A stretch of DNA of 64,000 nt from positions 62,001 through 126,000 of the forward strand of contig JAPPGH010000050.1 in NCBI GenBank assembly GCA_026914155.1, in the 5' to 3' direction. Below the pieces are notes generated by a model. That model had not been told where the DNA came from. It saw nothing but the letters and a program-made list of their open reading frames with translations, and searched no databases. This DNA comes from Candidatus Palauibacter rhopaloidicola (GTDB taxonomy: Bacteria; Gemmatimonadota; Gemmatimonadetes; Palauibacterales; Palauibacteraceae). Both the position numbers and the translations under genes were made by a program. Shown here piece after piece: positions 15,224 through 24,198 of the stretch; position 1 is the first letter of the stretch; the number at the start of each line of letters is the position of its first letter.

Positions 15224-16120
15224 TTGCCTCGGAATGAACGCCGCCTCGGGAAGGGGCTTGCCGCCCTGTTGGGCGAAAACCTCGGGACGGACCGCGTTGC
15301 GGCGGAAGCGGAGATTCCGGTTGAAGCGATCCAGGCAAATCCGTTTCAGCCGCGCGGCGACTTCGACCCGGCCCGACTCGCGGAACTCGCCGACTCCATC
15401 CGCGAGAACGGCCTGCTGCAACCTGTGGTCGTCAGGCCCGTGGGAGACGCGTTCGAGATCGTTGTCGGCGAGCGGCGATTCCGGGCGATTCAGAGTCTCG
15501 GCTGGACATCGGTTCCGGCCCTGGTGCGGACGCTGGACGACGAACAGATGCTGGTCGTCGCGCTCGTTGAAAATCTGCAACGCCATGACCTGTCAGCACT
15601 TGAAGAAGCCAGAGGATATCGTCGACTGATGCGGGACTTCGATCTGACGCAGGAAGAGGTAGGACGGCACGTGGGGCGGGACAGGTCCACCGTGGCGAAC
15701 GCTCTTCGACTGCTCGCCCTGCCGGAGGCGGTGCTGGGTCTGCTCGCCAAGGGAGATCTGTCTGCGGGTCACGGGCGCGCCCTCCTGACGTTGTCCACAC
15801 CCGAGGAGCAAACACGCGTCGCGCTGAAGGCGGTGGAGCGGGGGTGGTCGGTCCGGGAGACGGAACGTCGTGTCCGCCGTGGCCGCGCGACACCACGCGG
15901 ACGGCAGAAGACGCGTGGAAAAGAGCCGGCGAAGGCGGGTGATCCGGTGGTGAGGCGCGTCGAAGTGGGGCTTGAGCGAGGGTTCGGAACCCAGGTGCGG
16001 ATCCGGACGCGATCGGATGGGGCGGGCGAGGTCGTCGTGCGCTTCCACGATACGGATGATTTTCTGCGGCTCGTTGCCCTGATGGGAGGGGACGAACTCG
16101 CTGCGGAGCTTCGGGAATGA
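15224..16120 (+). CDS. parB: Chromosome partitioning protein ParB/Spo0J
   Basis: ParB is the CTP-dependent clamp that loads at parS. The 298-aa protein has the conserved N-terminus RLGKGLAALLG, a ParB/Srx CTPase domain with NPFQPRGDFD, GERRFRAIQSLG and ENLQRHDLSALEEA, a helix-turn-helix region (TQEEVGRHVGRDRSTVANAL) and a C-terminal dimerisation part. The start is TTG, two bases after the parA stop. Its cognate parS sites lie just upstream of parA. The 3' end overlaps the M23 peptidase gene in ATGA. Confidence 0.97.
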   Translation: MPRNERRLGKGLAALLGENLGTDRVAAEAEIPVEAIQANPFQPRGDFDPARLAELADSIRENGLLQPVVVRPVGDAFEIVVGERRFRAIQSLGWTSVPALVRTLDDEQMLVVALVENLQRHDLSALEEARGYRRLMRDFDLTQEEVGRHVGRDRSTVANALRLLALPEAVLGLLAKGDLSAGHGRALLTLSTPEEQTRVALKAVERGWSVRETERRVRRGRATPRGRQKTRGKEPAKAGDPVVRRVEVGLERGFGTQVRIRTRSDGAGEVVVRFHDTDDFLRLVALMGGDELAAELRE

Positions 16121-16929
16121 CCTTTCTCCGGCGATGGAACTTGCAGTTGGTCCGACGGGATGGCCGGGAGGTACGATCCCTGCCCCTAAGCGGTGGACGG
16201 CTGCTTGTCTCGGTGGCGGGTACGATCATCGCCTTGTTCGGTCTCGGGTTTCTGGGAGGCCTCCTGACGGCTTGGCGGGCGGAATCCAATCGCGTGGTCG
16301 AACTGGAGACGCAACTCGCGGCGCTCGAGAGCGAACGCGAGAGGATGAACCAGTTGGCGGGGCGTCTGAACGAACTTGAGGAAGACTTCGGCTCCCTGCA
16401 GGCTGCCGTAACCGCCGGAAGGCCTGCCGAATCCGCGCCGGTGAACGTCGTCCTCAGGGGAGGCGTGGAGGTCAGGTCGCCGATGTCGGCAGAGGCGGCG
16501 ACCCTCGCCTGGCCTCTCACCCAGCGCGGCTTCATCACCCGTCACTTCGGCTCGCGGCCAGCCGATTCGCGCGAAGGACACCTGGGATTGGACATCGCGG
16601 TTCCTACGGGGTCGTACGTGCGAGCGATTCAGGCGGGGAAGGTCGAGGAAGCGGGCGAAGACCCGATCTACGGAAAATTTCTGCGGATTGCGCACGCCGA
16701 TGGGCTAACGTCATTGTATGGCCACAACGCGTGGCTATTCGCCGAGGCCGGCGACGCAGTGGAGCGACTCGAGGTCATCGCCCTCACGGGAAATACAGGT
16801 AGATCCTCGGCCCCCCATCTGCACTTGGAACTGGCCCGGAACGGCGCACTATTGGACCCACTCTCGCTGGTGGCGGACCACAGCGGTCGGGACAACACGG
16901 GAGCCCCGGCGGAGAGGCAACCGGAGTAA
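16117..16929 (+). CDS. M23-family peptidoglycan endopeptidase, membrane anchored
   Basis: The 270-aa protein has one N-terminal transmembrane helix (LVSVAGTIIALFGLGFLGGL), a coiled-coil stretch (about residues 60-100, heptads rich in Leu/Glu) and a C-terminal LytM/M23 zinc endopeptidase domain. The metal motif HLGLDIAVP (HxxxD), LYGHN and SAPHLHLEL (HxH) are intact, so the enzyme should be active. It would act on periplasmic peptidoglycan cross-links. Overlap with parB and proximity to a bactofilin gene match the widespread link between M23 peptidases, bactofilins and cell shape. Confidence 0.92.
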   Translation: MTFLRRWNLQLVRRDGREVRSLPLSGGRLLVSVAGTIIALFGLGFLGGLLTAWRAESNRVVELETQLAALESERERMNQLAGRLNELEEDFGSLQAAVTAGRPAESAPVNVVLRGGVEVRSPMSAEAATLAWPLTQRGFITRHFGSRPADSREGHLGLDIAVPTGSYVRAIQAGKVEEAGEDPIYGKFLRIAHADGLTSLYGHNAWLFAEAGDAVERLEVIALTGNTGRSSAPHLHLELARNGALLDPLSLVADHSGRDNTGAPAERQPE

Positions 16930-16942
16930 GGATTGGAGCGAA

Positions 16943-17395
16943 ATGGCTAGAGATTCTCGACATGGCGGGCACACCCGTGAGCTGAGCGACGTCGTTTCGG
17001 TCGTCGCGCCCGGGATGACGATCCTCGGGGACGTAATGTGCGATGGCACGGTCCGGGTCGAAGGCAAGATCGAAGGCTCGGTGAAAGCGACGAAATCCGT
17101 CGTCGTCGGCAAGGACGGACGTATCACCGGGGATATCGACACGCAGGATGTCGTGATTGCCGGCACCGTGGTGGGGACCGTCGTGGGAGCCAGTCGCGTG
17201 GAACTGCAGGAAACCTGCAAAATCGAGGGCGACATCCGGAGCCGCCGCGTGAAACTCGAGGAAGGCGGCCAGATCGAGGGCCGTCTCCACATGACGGGAA
17301 AGGCAGCGGACGAGAAGCCTGCCTCTTCTCCGCGCAAAGGCGCGTCCCCCTCGATCCAGCCTCAAAAGCCTCAGCGCGCGGCCGGGCCCAGCTGA
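16943..17395 (+). CDS. Bactofilin
   Basis: Bactofilins are nucleotide-independent cytoskeletal proteins that polymerise through a right-handed beta-helix. This 150-aa protein has a short N-terminal tail, a core of regular repeats (TILGDVMCDGTVRVEGKIEG, VVGKDGRITGDID, VVIAGTVVGTVV, CKIEGDIRS, GGQIEGRL) and a disordered Ser/Pro/Lys tail. The ATG is preceded by GGAG. It follows the M23 peptidase by 13 bp; such pairs control cell-wall remodelling in several bacteria. The parAB link may also hint at a chromosome-positioning role, as in Myxococcus; that is inference. Confidence 0.93.
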   Translation: MARDSRHGGHTRELSDVVSVVAPGMTILGDVMCDGTVRVEGKIEGSVKATKSVVVGKDGRITGDIDTQDVVIAGTVVGTVVGASRVELQETCKIEGDIRSRRVKLEEGGQIEGRLHMTGKAADEKPASSPRKGASPSIQPQKPQRAAGPS

Positions 17396-17485
17396 AGCGA
17401 GGCTTCCGCCCGCCCGACCTCCGGACCGCGGGGGTCGCGCCGTGCCGTGCCGGGCGATCCGCTTGACGGAATGCCGTAGCCGCGG

Positions 17486-18472
17486 ATGAGGAACACCCTC
17501 CTCTTCGCCTTCGCGTTCCTGCCTCTGACGCTCGGTGCGGACTGGCTCGTTCGCGGTGCGGCCGGCCTCGCGCAGCGGTTCGGTGTCAGCCCGCTGGTCG
17601 TCGGCTTGACCGTGGTCGCCTTCGGTACCTCGGCCCCGGAATTGGTCGTCAGCGCACTTGCGTCGCTGGAGGGCCAACCGGACGTCGCCGTTGGCAACAT
17701 CATGGGATCCACGGCCGCGAACGTGGGCTTGATCGTGGGCGTCGGCGCCCTGATTCGGCCGATCGAGGTCCACCGCCGGGTCATCGTGCGCGAGACGCCG
17801 CTCGTCATCATCGTTCTCTCTCTCGTGATGGTACTGTCGCTCAACGATGCCGTCGGACGCCTCGACGGGCTCGTGCTCGTATCCGGTTGGGCACTCTACC
17901 TGTTCTTTCTCCTGAAGTGGGAACGAGTGGGCCTGTTCGGGAAGCCGGATCGCGTTTCCGATCCGGACGCGCCTCTTCCCGCCGCCTCGACCGATCCGAA
18001 TAGGACCGATATCACAGCGCCGGGGGTCTGGTGGTCGCTCCTACGAATCGGCCTCGGCCTGCCGTGCCTTACGTACGGGGCGCGCTGGCTGCTGGAGGGC
18101 GCCGAGGGGATCGCCCGGTCGCTGGCCGTTCCGGAGGCGGTGATCGCCGCCACGATGATCGCAGTCGGCACGTCACTGCCGGAATTGGCCTCTACGCTGG
18201 TGGCTGCCTTCCGGCGGATGGGAGACATCGCGATCGGAAACGTGATCGGCTCGAACGTGTTCAACCTCGGCCTCGTGCTCGGGACGGCCGCCCTGGTACG
18301 GCCACTCGTTCTCCATCCGACCATCGTCGTCGGCTATGTGCTGCCGGCCCTGGCCTTCTCCGTCATCCTCATCCCCCTCGCCCTGCACCGCGGCACAGTT
18401 CAGAGGGCCGAGGGTGGGCTACTCCTGCTCCTCTATCTCGCCTACATCGTGATGGTCTGGCTGTTCAACTGA
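17486..18472 (+). CDS. Calcium/sodium antiporter (CaCA family, YrbG-like)
   Basis: This 328-aa inner-membrane protein has the duplicated cation-exchange repeat of the CaCA superfamily. The first alpha repeat reads VVAFGTSAPELVVSALAS with GNIMGSTAANVG, the second IAVGTSLPELASTL with GNVIGSNVFNLG; the central Glu residues of both repeats are kept. About ten hydrophobic helices can be traced, with a hydrophilic linker around residues 145-175. Direction and ion specificity (Ca2+/Na+ versus H+) cannot be fixed. It stands alone after bactofilin. Confidence 0.93.
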   Translation: MRNTLLFAFAFLPLTLGADWLVRGAAGLAQRFGVSPLVVGLTVVAFGTSAPELVVSALASLEGQPDVAVGNIMGSTAANVGLIVGVGALIRPIEVHRRVIVRETPLVIIVLSLVMVLSLNDAVGRLDGLVLVSGWALYLFFLLKWERVGLFGKPDRVSDPDAPLPAASTDPNRTDITAPGVWWSLLRIGLGLPCLTYGARWLLEGAEGIARSLAVPEAVIAATMIAVGTSLPELASTLVAAFRRMGDIAIGNVIGSNVFNLGLVLGTAALVRPLVLHPTIVVGYVLPALAFSVILIPLALHRGTVQRAEGGLLLLLYLAYIVMVWLFN

Positions 18473-18576
18473 CCCGATCGTCCGACTCGATCCGTCCGAC
18501 CCGATCTGGTATCCTGCCATCTTCCCTTTGGGTCCGCCGGTTGCAAAGCGACACGGTAAAGCACTAGGGTTATCGT

Positions 18577-18798
18577 ATGGTCGTTTCCGTAAAGATGAGC
18601 AGCAAGAACCAGATCGTGGTTCCAAAGGCCGCGCGCGAGGCGCTCCGCCTCAGGCCCGGCGACCGGCTCGCGGTGTCGGTGGACGGTGACACGGTCCGGA
18701 TGGAAAAGCTGCCGCCGGACGAGGAGGATCGTCTACGGGGCGTGCTTCGGGATGTCGCCGACGCCGGGGATCTCTGGATCGAACTCGAGGACGCCTGA
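18577..18798 (+). CDS. AbrB/MazE-type antitoxin
   Basis: This 73-aa protein has the SpoVT/AbrB swapped-hairpin DNA-binding domain: VKMSSKNQIVVPKAAREALR followed by LRPGDRLAVSVDGDTVRME. The acidic C-terminal tail (DEEDRLRGVLRDVADAGD) is what antitoxins of this type use to bind the toxin. The next gene starts on the base after its stop. A weak promoter-like pair, TTGCAA and TAGGGT with an 18-bp spacer, lies just upstream. Antitoxins of this class usually autorepress. Confidence 0.88.
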   Translation: MVVSVKMSSKNQIVVPKAAREALRLRPGDRLAVSVDGDTVRMEKLPPDEEDRLRGVLRDVADAGDLWIELEDA

Positions 18799-19260
18799 AT
18801 GGCGGACGACGCGAACCGCACAGGTCTCGAGGAGCATCTGGCCGGGGCCGGTCTCATCCACGTCGATGCTCGCGTATTCGCGCTTCACCTGACCGGCACG
18901 GGTCCGACGGCACAAACGGACGTCGCCTTCTTGGGCATCGCGAGCGGCAGGATCAAGGCGCAGACTTCGAGCCTGACCTTCTACCAGGTCCTCGCGGAGG
19001 TGTACCGGCAGGGAAAGCCGGGATTGGCGCGCGATGTGGCGCGGCACATGCGGCTCTACCCTCGATTGGGCATCGTGGCGGCCAGCGCGGAGATCGCCAT
19101 CCAGGCCGCCGAAGTGCGAGCGCGGCTCGGAGGTCGGCCGGAGAGGGCCCTTCAGATTGCGACGGCGCTGGTGTCGGGCGCCGAGGTGTACCTCACCTCC
19201 GGCTCGGGACTCCGCAGGATTGCCGGGATGCGCGTGTTGAACGTCGAAGACTTCGGTTAG
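18799..19260 (+). CDS. PIN-domain (VapC-like) protein with degraded active site
   Basis: This 153-aa protein follows the AbrB gene with no gap, the position of a VapC toxin. PIN landmarks are Asp23 in LIHVDARVFAL, Glu67 in FYQVLAEVYRQG and the ATALVSGAEVYLTS strand. The expected third acidic residue before AL-x-x-ATA reads RPERALQIATA, and the usual TND reads TSG. PIN ribonucleases need three to four acidic residues for Mg2+, so activity may be weak or lost. The family assignment is from fold-level similarity. The 3' end overlaps convergent sdhB by 4 bp. Confidence 0.7.
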   Translation: MADDANRTGLEEHLAGAGLIHVDARVFALHLTGTGPTAQTDVAFLGIASGRIKAQTSSLTFYQVLAEVYRQGKPGLARDVARHMRLYPRLGIVAASAEIAIQAAEVRARLGGRPERALQIATALVSGAEVYLTSGSGLRRIAGMRVLNVEDFG

Positions 19261-20009
19261 GCGCTGGTGCGGCGTCTCCGCACGAGTCTCACGAGCGCCT
19301 TCACGGGGTCGTAGAAGCGGTCGACGACCCGCTCCTTGAGGGGGATGATCGCGTTGTCCGTGATGGAGATGCTCTCGGGGCATACCTCGGTGCAGCACTT
19401 CGTGATGTTGCAGAAGCCGATGCCCCCCGACTCCTGGAGAAACGCGCTGCGGTCCTCCACGTCGATCGGGTTCAGACTGTATCCGGCCGTTCTCACGAGG
19501 TACGTGGGGCCGATGAACTCCGCGTGCTTTCGGTGTGACCGGAGGACGTGACACACGTCCTGGCAGAGGAAGCACTCGATGCACTTCCGCATTTCCTGTG
19601 CCCTCTCGATCTCGAACTGCTTCATCCGCCAGCCGTCCTCGGCATCGCGGGGACGCGGCCTGAAGCGCGGGATGGAGGCGGTGTTCCGGTAGGCCTGGGA
19701 TACGTCGGCGACGAGGTCCTTGATGACAGGAAAGGCCTTCATCGGCGTGACCGTGATCGACTCGCTCTCCTCGTAGTCGGAGAGGCGGGTCATGCACGTC
19801 AAGCGAGGGCGCCCGTTGACCTCGCAGCTGCAGGATCCGCACTTGCCCGCCTTGCAGTTCCAGCGCACCGCGAGATCCGGCGCGTGTTCCGCCTGGATCC
19901 GGTGGATTGCATCCAGCACGACCATGCCCTCATCGATCTCGATCGTGTAGGATTCGAGCCGTCCGTCGTCGTCGGACCCGCGGTAGACCTGGAAAGTTCG
20001 TTCCGCCAC
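19257..20009 (-). CDS. sdhB: Succinate dehydrogenase iron-sulfur subunit
   Basis: SdhB passes electrons from the flavin to the membrane quinone. The 250-aa protein has the plant-type 2Fe-2S ligands in WNCKAGKCGSCSCEVNG and a downstream Cys in LTCMTRL, the 4Fe-4S motif KCIECFLCQDVCHV and the 3Fe-4S motif CNITKCCTEVCPE. The sequence type is that of actinobacterial-like complexes rather than E. coli. GTG 20009 lies five bases after the sdhA stop. Gene order sdhC-sdhA-sdhB on the minus strand. Confidence 0.96.
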   Translation of the reverse strand: MAERTFQVYRGSDDDGRLESYTIEIDEGMVVLDAIHRIQAEHAPDLAVRWNCKAGKCGSCSCEVNGRPRLTCMTRLSDYEESESITVTPMKAFPVIKDLVADVSQAYRNTASIPRFRPRPRDAEDGWRMKQFEIERAQEMRKCIECFLCQDVCHVLRSHRKHAEFIGPTYLVRTAGYSLNPIDVEDRSAFLQESGGIGFCNITKCCTEVCPESISITDNAIIPLKERVVDRFYDPVKALVRLVRRRRTSA

Positions 20010-20013
20010 CTCG

Positions 20014-21810
20014 CTACACCCCTTCCTCGATGAGCTGCCTCAGTTCGGCTGGCGGCTCCGATACCGGTTCGGTGTCGGTCACCATCTGCCCATCGGACGA
20101 TCGGATGACAAGATTGACCCGCCCGAGCGCGGCGTCGGAGTCCGGAAAGTCGATTCGGGTATGCGCGCCGCGGCTCTCCCGTCGCTCGAGCGCCGAGAGG
20201 ACGACCGCCTCAGCCACGGTGAGCATGACGTGGAGGTCGAGCCAGGTGTGCCAGCCGGGGTTGAAGGCCCGCCCTCCGCGGACCGCGCACGAGTCGAGCG
20301 CCCCGCGCAGTCGGTGGATGTCCTCGAGGGCCTCGCGCAGCGCTCCCTCCGTACGGGCGATTCCGACCTTGTCCTGCATGATCTGCTGCAATTCCTCCTG
20401 CAGGCCGAAGGGATTGCTTCCCCCCTCGCGCGCGAAGGGCGCCGTCGCGCCCGCGACGGCCGCGGCCAGTTCGGATGCCGGGATCTCGGCGAGGGACACG
20501 TCTCTCGCCTCTTCGGCGGCCGCGGCGCCGGCTCGCTGCCCGAACACGATAAGGTCGGAGAGCGAATTGCCCCCGAGGCGATTGCCTCCGTGGAGGCCCG
20601 CGGCCACCTCACCCGCCGCGTACAGCCCCGGAACGCAGGTCGCCGCCGTCTCCGGGTGCACCTTCACTCCCCCCATCGCGTAGTGGGTCGTCGGCCCGAC
20701 CTCCATCGCGTCGGTCGTGATGTCGACGCCCGCGAGTTCCTTGAACTGGTGATACATGCTCGGGAGCTTGGCCTTGATGTACTCGGGACTCCGCTTCTCC
20801 GAGATATTGAGGAAGACGCCGCCGTGCGGACTCCCCCGCCCCGCCTCCACCTCCGCCACGATCGCCTTTGCCACGACGTCACGGGTGAGCAGTTCCGGCG
20901 GGCGGCGGTTGGCCACGCGATCCCCTTCCACCCAGCGGTCGGCCTCCTCCTCGCTCTCCGCGTAGTCCCCCTCGAACATCTCGGGGACGTATCGGAACAT
21001 GAATCGCTCGCCATCCCCGTTCGTGAGAACGCCTCCTTCGCCCCGGACGCCCTCCGTGACGAGCGTGCCGCGCACGCTGGGCGGCCACACCATGCCCGTG
21101 GGGTGGAACTGGACGAACTCCATCCCCATGAGTTCGGCCCCCGCGTCGTAGGCGAGCGCCACCCCGTCGCCGGTGCACTCCCAGGAATTGGACGTCACCT
21201 TCCAGGCCTTGCCCAGTCCCCCCGTGGCGAGGATGATCGTCCGGGCGCGGAAGAGCACGAATTCGCCTGTCGGACGCCAATACGCGAGTGCTCCGGCTAC
21301 GCGCCCGTCCACGAGGATCAACCGGAACACGGTGCACTCCATGAAGACGTCGGCCCCTTCGTGCACGGCATGATCCTGAAGCGTCCGGATCATCTCCAGG
21401 CCCGTCCGGTCGCCGACGTGCGCCAGCCTTCCGTAGGTGTGTCCCCCGAACGGACGCTGGTTCATGCGTCCGTCCTCCGCCCGGTCGAACAGCGCGCCCC
21501 AGGCCTCGAGCTCTCTCACGCGATCCGGGGCCTCCGCGGCGTGCGCCCTTGCCATCCGCCAGTCGCACAACCCCTTCCCACCCCGCATCGTGTCGCGGAA
21601 ATGGACCTGCCAATTGTCTTCGGGACGGTTGTTGCCGAGCGCGGCCGCCATCCCGCCCTCGGCCATCACCGTGTGCGCCTTTCCGAGCAGCGACTTGCCG
21701 ATGAGTCCCACGGATGCGCCGGCCTCGATGGCCGCGATCGCCGCGCGGAGCCCGGCGCCTCCGGCTCCGATCACGAGGACGTCATGCTCGTGGCGTTCTG
21801 AAATCTCCAT
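20014..21810 (-). CDS. sdhA: Succinate dehydrogenase flavoprotein subunit
   Basis: SdhA oxidises succinate to fumarate with covalently bound FAD. The 598-aa protein has the dinucleotide motif VLVIGAGGAGLRAAI, His46 in KAHTVMAEGG as the covalent FAD site, the active-site stretches GMEFVQFHPTGM and GVRGEGGVLTN, YAMGGVKV, and LHGGNRLGGNSLSDLIVFG. The C-terminal SRGAHTRIDFP is also normal. The ATG at 21808-21810 begins at the family N-terminus (MEISERHEHDVLVIG). It follows the membrane anchor gene by 26 bp. Confidence 0.97.
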   Translation of the reverse strand: MEISERHEHDVLVIGAGGAGLRAAIAAIEAGASVGLIGKSLLGKAHTVMAEGGMAAALGNNRPEDNWQVHFRDTMRGGKGLCDWRMARAHAAEAPDRVRELEAWGALFDRAEDGRMNQRPFGGHTYGRLAHVGDRTGLEMIRTLQDHAVHEGADVFMECTVFRLILVDGRVAGALAYWRPTGEFVLFRARTIILATGGLGKAWKVTSNSWECTGDGVALAYDAGAELMGMEFVQFHPTGMVWPPSVRGTLVTEGVRGEGGVLTNGDGERFMFRYVPEMFEGDYAESEEEADRWVEGDRVANRRPPELLTRDVVAKAIVAEVEAGRGSPHGGVFLNISEKRSPEYIKAKLPSMYHQFKELAGVDITTDAMEVGPTTHYAMGGVKVHPETAATCVPGLYAAGEVAAGLHGGNRLGGNSLSDLIVFGQRAGAAAAEEARDVSLAEIPASELAAAVAGATAPFAREGGSNPFGLQEELQQIMQDKVGIARTEGALREALEDIHRLRGALDSCAVRGGRAFNPGWHTWLDLHVMLTVAEAVVLSALERRESRGAHTRIDFPDSDAALGRVNLVIRSSDGQMVTDTEPVSEPPAELRQLIEEGV

Positions 21811-21836
21811 GAAAAGTCCGCTGTGCTCTGTTGGGT

Positions 21837-22619
21837 TCAGAAGAGTCGGGGATCCTCGAACACCCGCATCGCCACCAGCCGGATGTACAGATCCGTCATG
21901 CACACGAAGACGAGGCTGAACCAGGCCCAGCTCATGTGTCGCTTGTTGAACCAGCTCACACCCTTCCACGCCTTGTGGCGGGCCTTTCCCGCCAGCGCGC
22001 AAGAATAGCAATCGACATCGCCGCCGATGAGATGGCGGAGCGAGTGGCAGCCGAACCAGTATCCGGAGAGCAGCACGAGGTTGATCAGGAGGACGATGGA
22101 CCCGACTCCGACTCCGAAGCCGTCCTCGAAGAAGAACCCGTGAATCGTGTCGTACGTCAGGAAGAGCCAGATGATGATCGAGGCGTACAGGAAGTAGCGG
22201 TGAAGGTTCTGGAGGACCCACGGCAGCCGCGACTCGCCCACATACCTGTCGCCGCGGAACTCGCCCACGCCACAGGCGGGCGGGTCGAGGAAATAGGCGC
22301 GGTAGTAGGCCTTCCGGTAGTAGTAGCACGTTCCCCGGAACCCGAGGATCACCCCCATCATCAGGATCGCCGGAGAGAACGGCCACCACTCGATTCCGAA
22401 CAGGCGGATCTGTTCCGGGCAGCTGGCGGCGATGCACGGCGAGTACAGGGGAGACAGGTACGGGTCGGCGAAATAGTTGCCGCCCTGCAGGACCGCCCAG
22501 GTCGCGTAGCCGCCGAAGAGGCCGAGCCCCAGCGCTACGCTCAGGGGCGGCACCCACCACCGATCCCTGCGGAGGGTCTTGCCGAAACCGCGATCTCTAA
22601 CCGCGACCGAGCTTTCCAT
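21837..22619 (-). CDS. sdhC: Succinate dehydrogenase membrane anchor, mycobacterial Sdh1-like
   Basis: This 260-aa membrane protein anchors SdhAB to the inner membrane. About five hydrophobic helices are visible, longer than in the usual SdhC or SdhD. A Cys/His-rich segment (GCHSLRHLIGGDVDCYSCA) follows the fourth helix and resembles the anchor of mycobacterial Sdh1, reported to carry a membrane-embedded Rieske-type 2Fe-2S cluster instead of heme. There is no separate sdhD. ATG 22617-22619 begins MESSVAVRDRG. Cluster type and quinone specificity are inference. Confidence 0.82.
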   Translation of the reverse strand: MESSVAVRDRGFGKTLRRDRWWVPPLSVALGLGLFGGYATWAVLQGGNYFADPYLSPLYSPCIAASCPEQIRLFGIEWWPFSPAILMMGVILGFRGTCYYYRKAYYRAYFLDPPACGVGEFRGDRYVGESRLPWVLQNLHRYFLYASIIIWLFLTYDTIHGFFFEDGFGVGVGSIVLLINLVLLSGYWFGCHSLRHLIGGDVDCYSCALAGKARHKAWKGVSWFNKRHMSWAWFSLVFVCMTDLYIRLVAMRVFEDPRLF

Positions 22620-22689
22620 GGTCTTTCGTCGACTCTTCGTGAGGTAGGGGCGGGAACGCCGCCAGCCTACCGGGCCGTGAGGATGACTG

Positions 22690-24165
22690 TCAAGCGGAGT
22701 CGTCCGGGAAACCCTCAAGGTATTCCTGGACCCGGTTCAGGAAGAATGCCGCCATGGCGCCGTCGACCACGCGATGGTCGTAGGAAAGACCGAAGTAGGC
22801 CCGGTTGCGGATCGCGATTACATCATTGCCGAGTCCGTCCTGAACGACGACGGGACGCTTCTCGATCACGCCGGTTCCGAGGATGGCGACCTGGGGTTGG
22901 TTGATGATCGGGGTCCCGAACAGGTTCCCGAAGACTCCTACGTTCGTGATCGTGAACGTCCCGCCCTGGATGTCGTCGAAGTCAAGCGCCCTGCCCCGAG
23001 CCTTCTCGGCCAGTTCGTTCGAGCGTTGCGCAAGTCCAAGCAGGCTGAGTTGATCTGCGTCCTTGAGCACCGGCACGATGAGTTCGCGGCCGTCGTTGAT
23101 CGCCACCGCGATCCCGAGATTGATGTTGCCGTGATACACGATTCGCGATCCGTCGACGGACGAGTTGAGGATCGGGTATTCGCCCAGGGCCTCGATGACG
23201 GCGCGATAGATGAAGGGGCCGTAGGTGAGCTTCACGCCCTGGTCGGCGAAGCGCGACTTGAGCGAGCGCCTCAGTTGAACGATCCGCTCGAAGTCCACCT
23301 CAATCACGGATGTCACGTGCGCGGAAACGCGCTTGGACATGAGCATGTGCTCCATCGTCCGCAGGCGGACTCTGCTCATCTCCTCGACGCGGTCACGCTC
23401 GCGAATCGGCACGGAGCCGAGCCGCACATCCAGCGTGGCCCCGTGGATCGGGATCCGGAGAGTGCCGGGCGCCGCCGGCCCGGGCGCCGCCGTATCGGGG
23501 AGTGCAGGCTCCGGCGCTTTCACGTCGGAGGCCGGGACCGGCGGCGGAACCGCGGCGGGTGCCGCCACGGGGGCGGGTGCCGCCTCCGGCCCGCCGGTCG
23601 CGATGAACGCCAGAATGTCATCCCGGGTTACGCGACCGGAAGTGCCTGTCCCGGGCACCTCGCGGATGTCGACACCGTGTTCCGCGGCGATCTTCCGCAC
23701 GAGCGGGGTCGATCGAGTCCTTAGCCGCTCATCCCGACTGGCGCGCGACCCATCGACCCCCGGGCCCGGAGATACGGGCGTGGCGGCCGCCTGAGGACCC
23801 GTGGGCACTGTCGCCGGCGCGGCCGGTGACCCCGCGGGCGCTACAGCTCTCGCGTCCGTCGGTGGATCGGCCGCCGGCGGATCGGCCGGGGGTCCCGACG
23901 GTGCGGCGGGCGTCGCGACGGTGGCATCCGTCTCGATGCGGGCGACGACCGTGTCGATTTCGACCGTTTCCCCGTCCTGCACGAGAACTTCCGCCAGCAC
24001 CCCCGCCGCCGGCGACGGAATGTCCGCGTCCACCTTATCCGTGGATATCTCGAACAGATCCTCGTCACGCTCGACCGCATCCCCGACATTCTTGAGCCAG
24101 CGCGTCAGCGTCCCCTCCGCGATGGACTCTCCCATCTGCGGCATGATGACATCCACTTTGGACAT
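22690..24165 (-). CDS. Dihydrolipoamide acyltransferase (E2) of a 2-oxoacid dehydrogenase complex
   Basis: E2 forms the core of the complex and transfers the acyl group from lipoate to CoA. The 491-aa protein has one lipoyl domain (MPQMGESIAEGTL; lipoyl-Lys44 in EISTDKVDADIPSP), an Ala/Pro-rich linker, a peripheral subunit-binding domain (RSTPLVRKIAAEHGVDI ... GRVTRDDIL) and the catalytic acyltransferase domain ending in SYDHRVVDGAMAAFFL with the active His/Asp. The TDKVDADIPSP type points to branched-chain or 2-oxoglutarate E2 more than to pyruvate E2, but I cannot decide. E1-beta lies upstream and sdhC downstream. Confidence 0.92.
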   Translation of the reverse strand: MSKVDVIMPQMGESIAEGTLTRWLKNVGDAVERDEDLFEISTDKVDADIPSPAAGVLAEVLVQDGETVEIDTVVARIETDATVATPAAPSGPPADPPAADPPTDARAVAPAGSPAAPATVPTGPQAAATPVSPGPGVDGSRASRDERLRTRSTPLVRKIAAEHGVDIREVPGTGTSGRVTRDDILAFIATGGPEAAPAPVAAPAAVPPPVPASDVKAPEPALPDTAAPGPAAPGTLRIPIHGATLDVRLGSVPIRERDRVEEMSRVRLRTMEHMLMSKRVSAHVTSVIEVDFERIVQLRRSLKSRFADQGVKLTYGPFIYRAVIEALGEYPILNSSVDGSRIVYHGNINLGIAVAINDGRELIVPVLKDADQLSLLGLAQRSNELAEKARGRALDFDDIQGGTFTITNVGVFGNLFGTPIINQPQVAILGTGVIEKRPVVVQDGLGNDVIAIRNRAYFGLSYDHRVVDGAMAAFFLNRVQEYLEGFPDDSA

Positions 24166-24198
24166 AGGTGTTCTTCCCCGGCGTACAGCCGCGTGGGT

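Noticed and set aside
18473..18576. Short GATC/GTCCGAC repeats before the AbrB gene as a repeat array
   Set aside because: Only two or three imperfect copies with no regular spacing; likely chance in GC-rich DNA.
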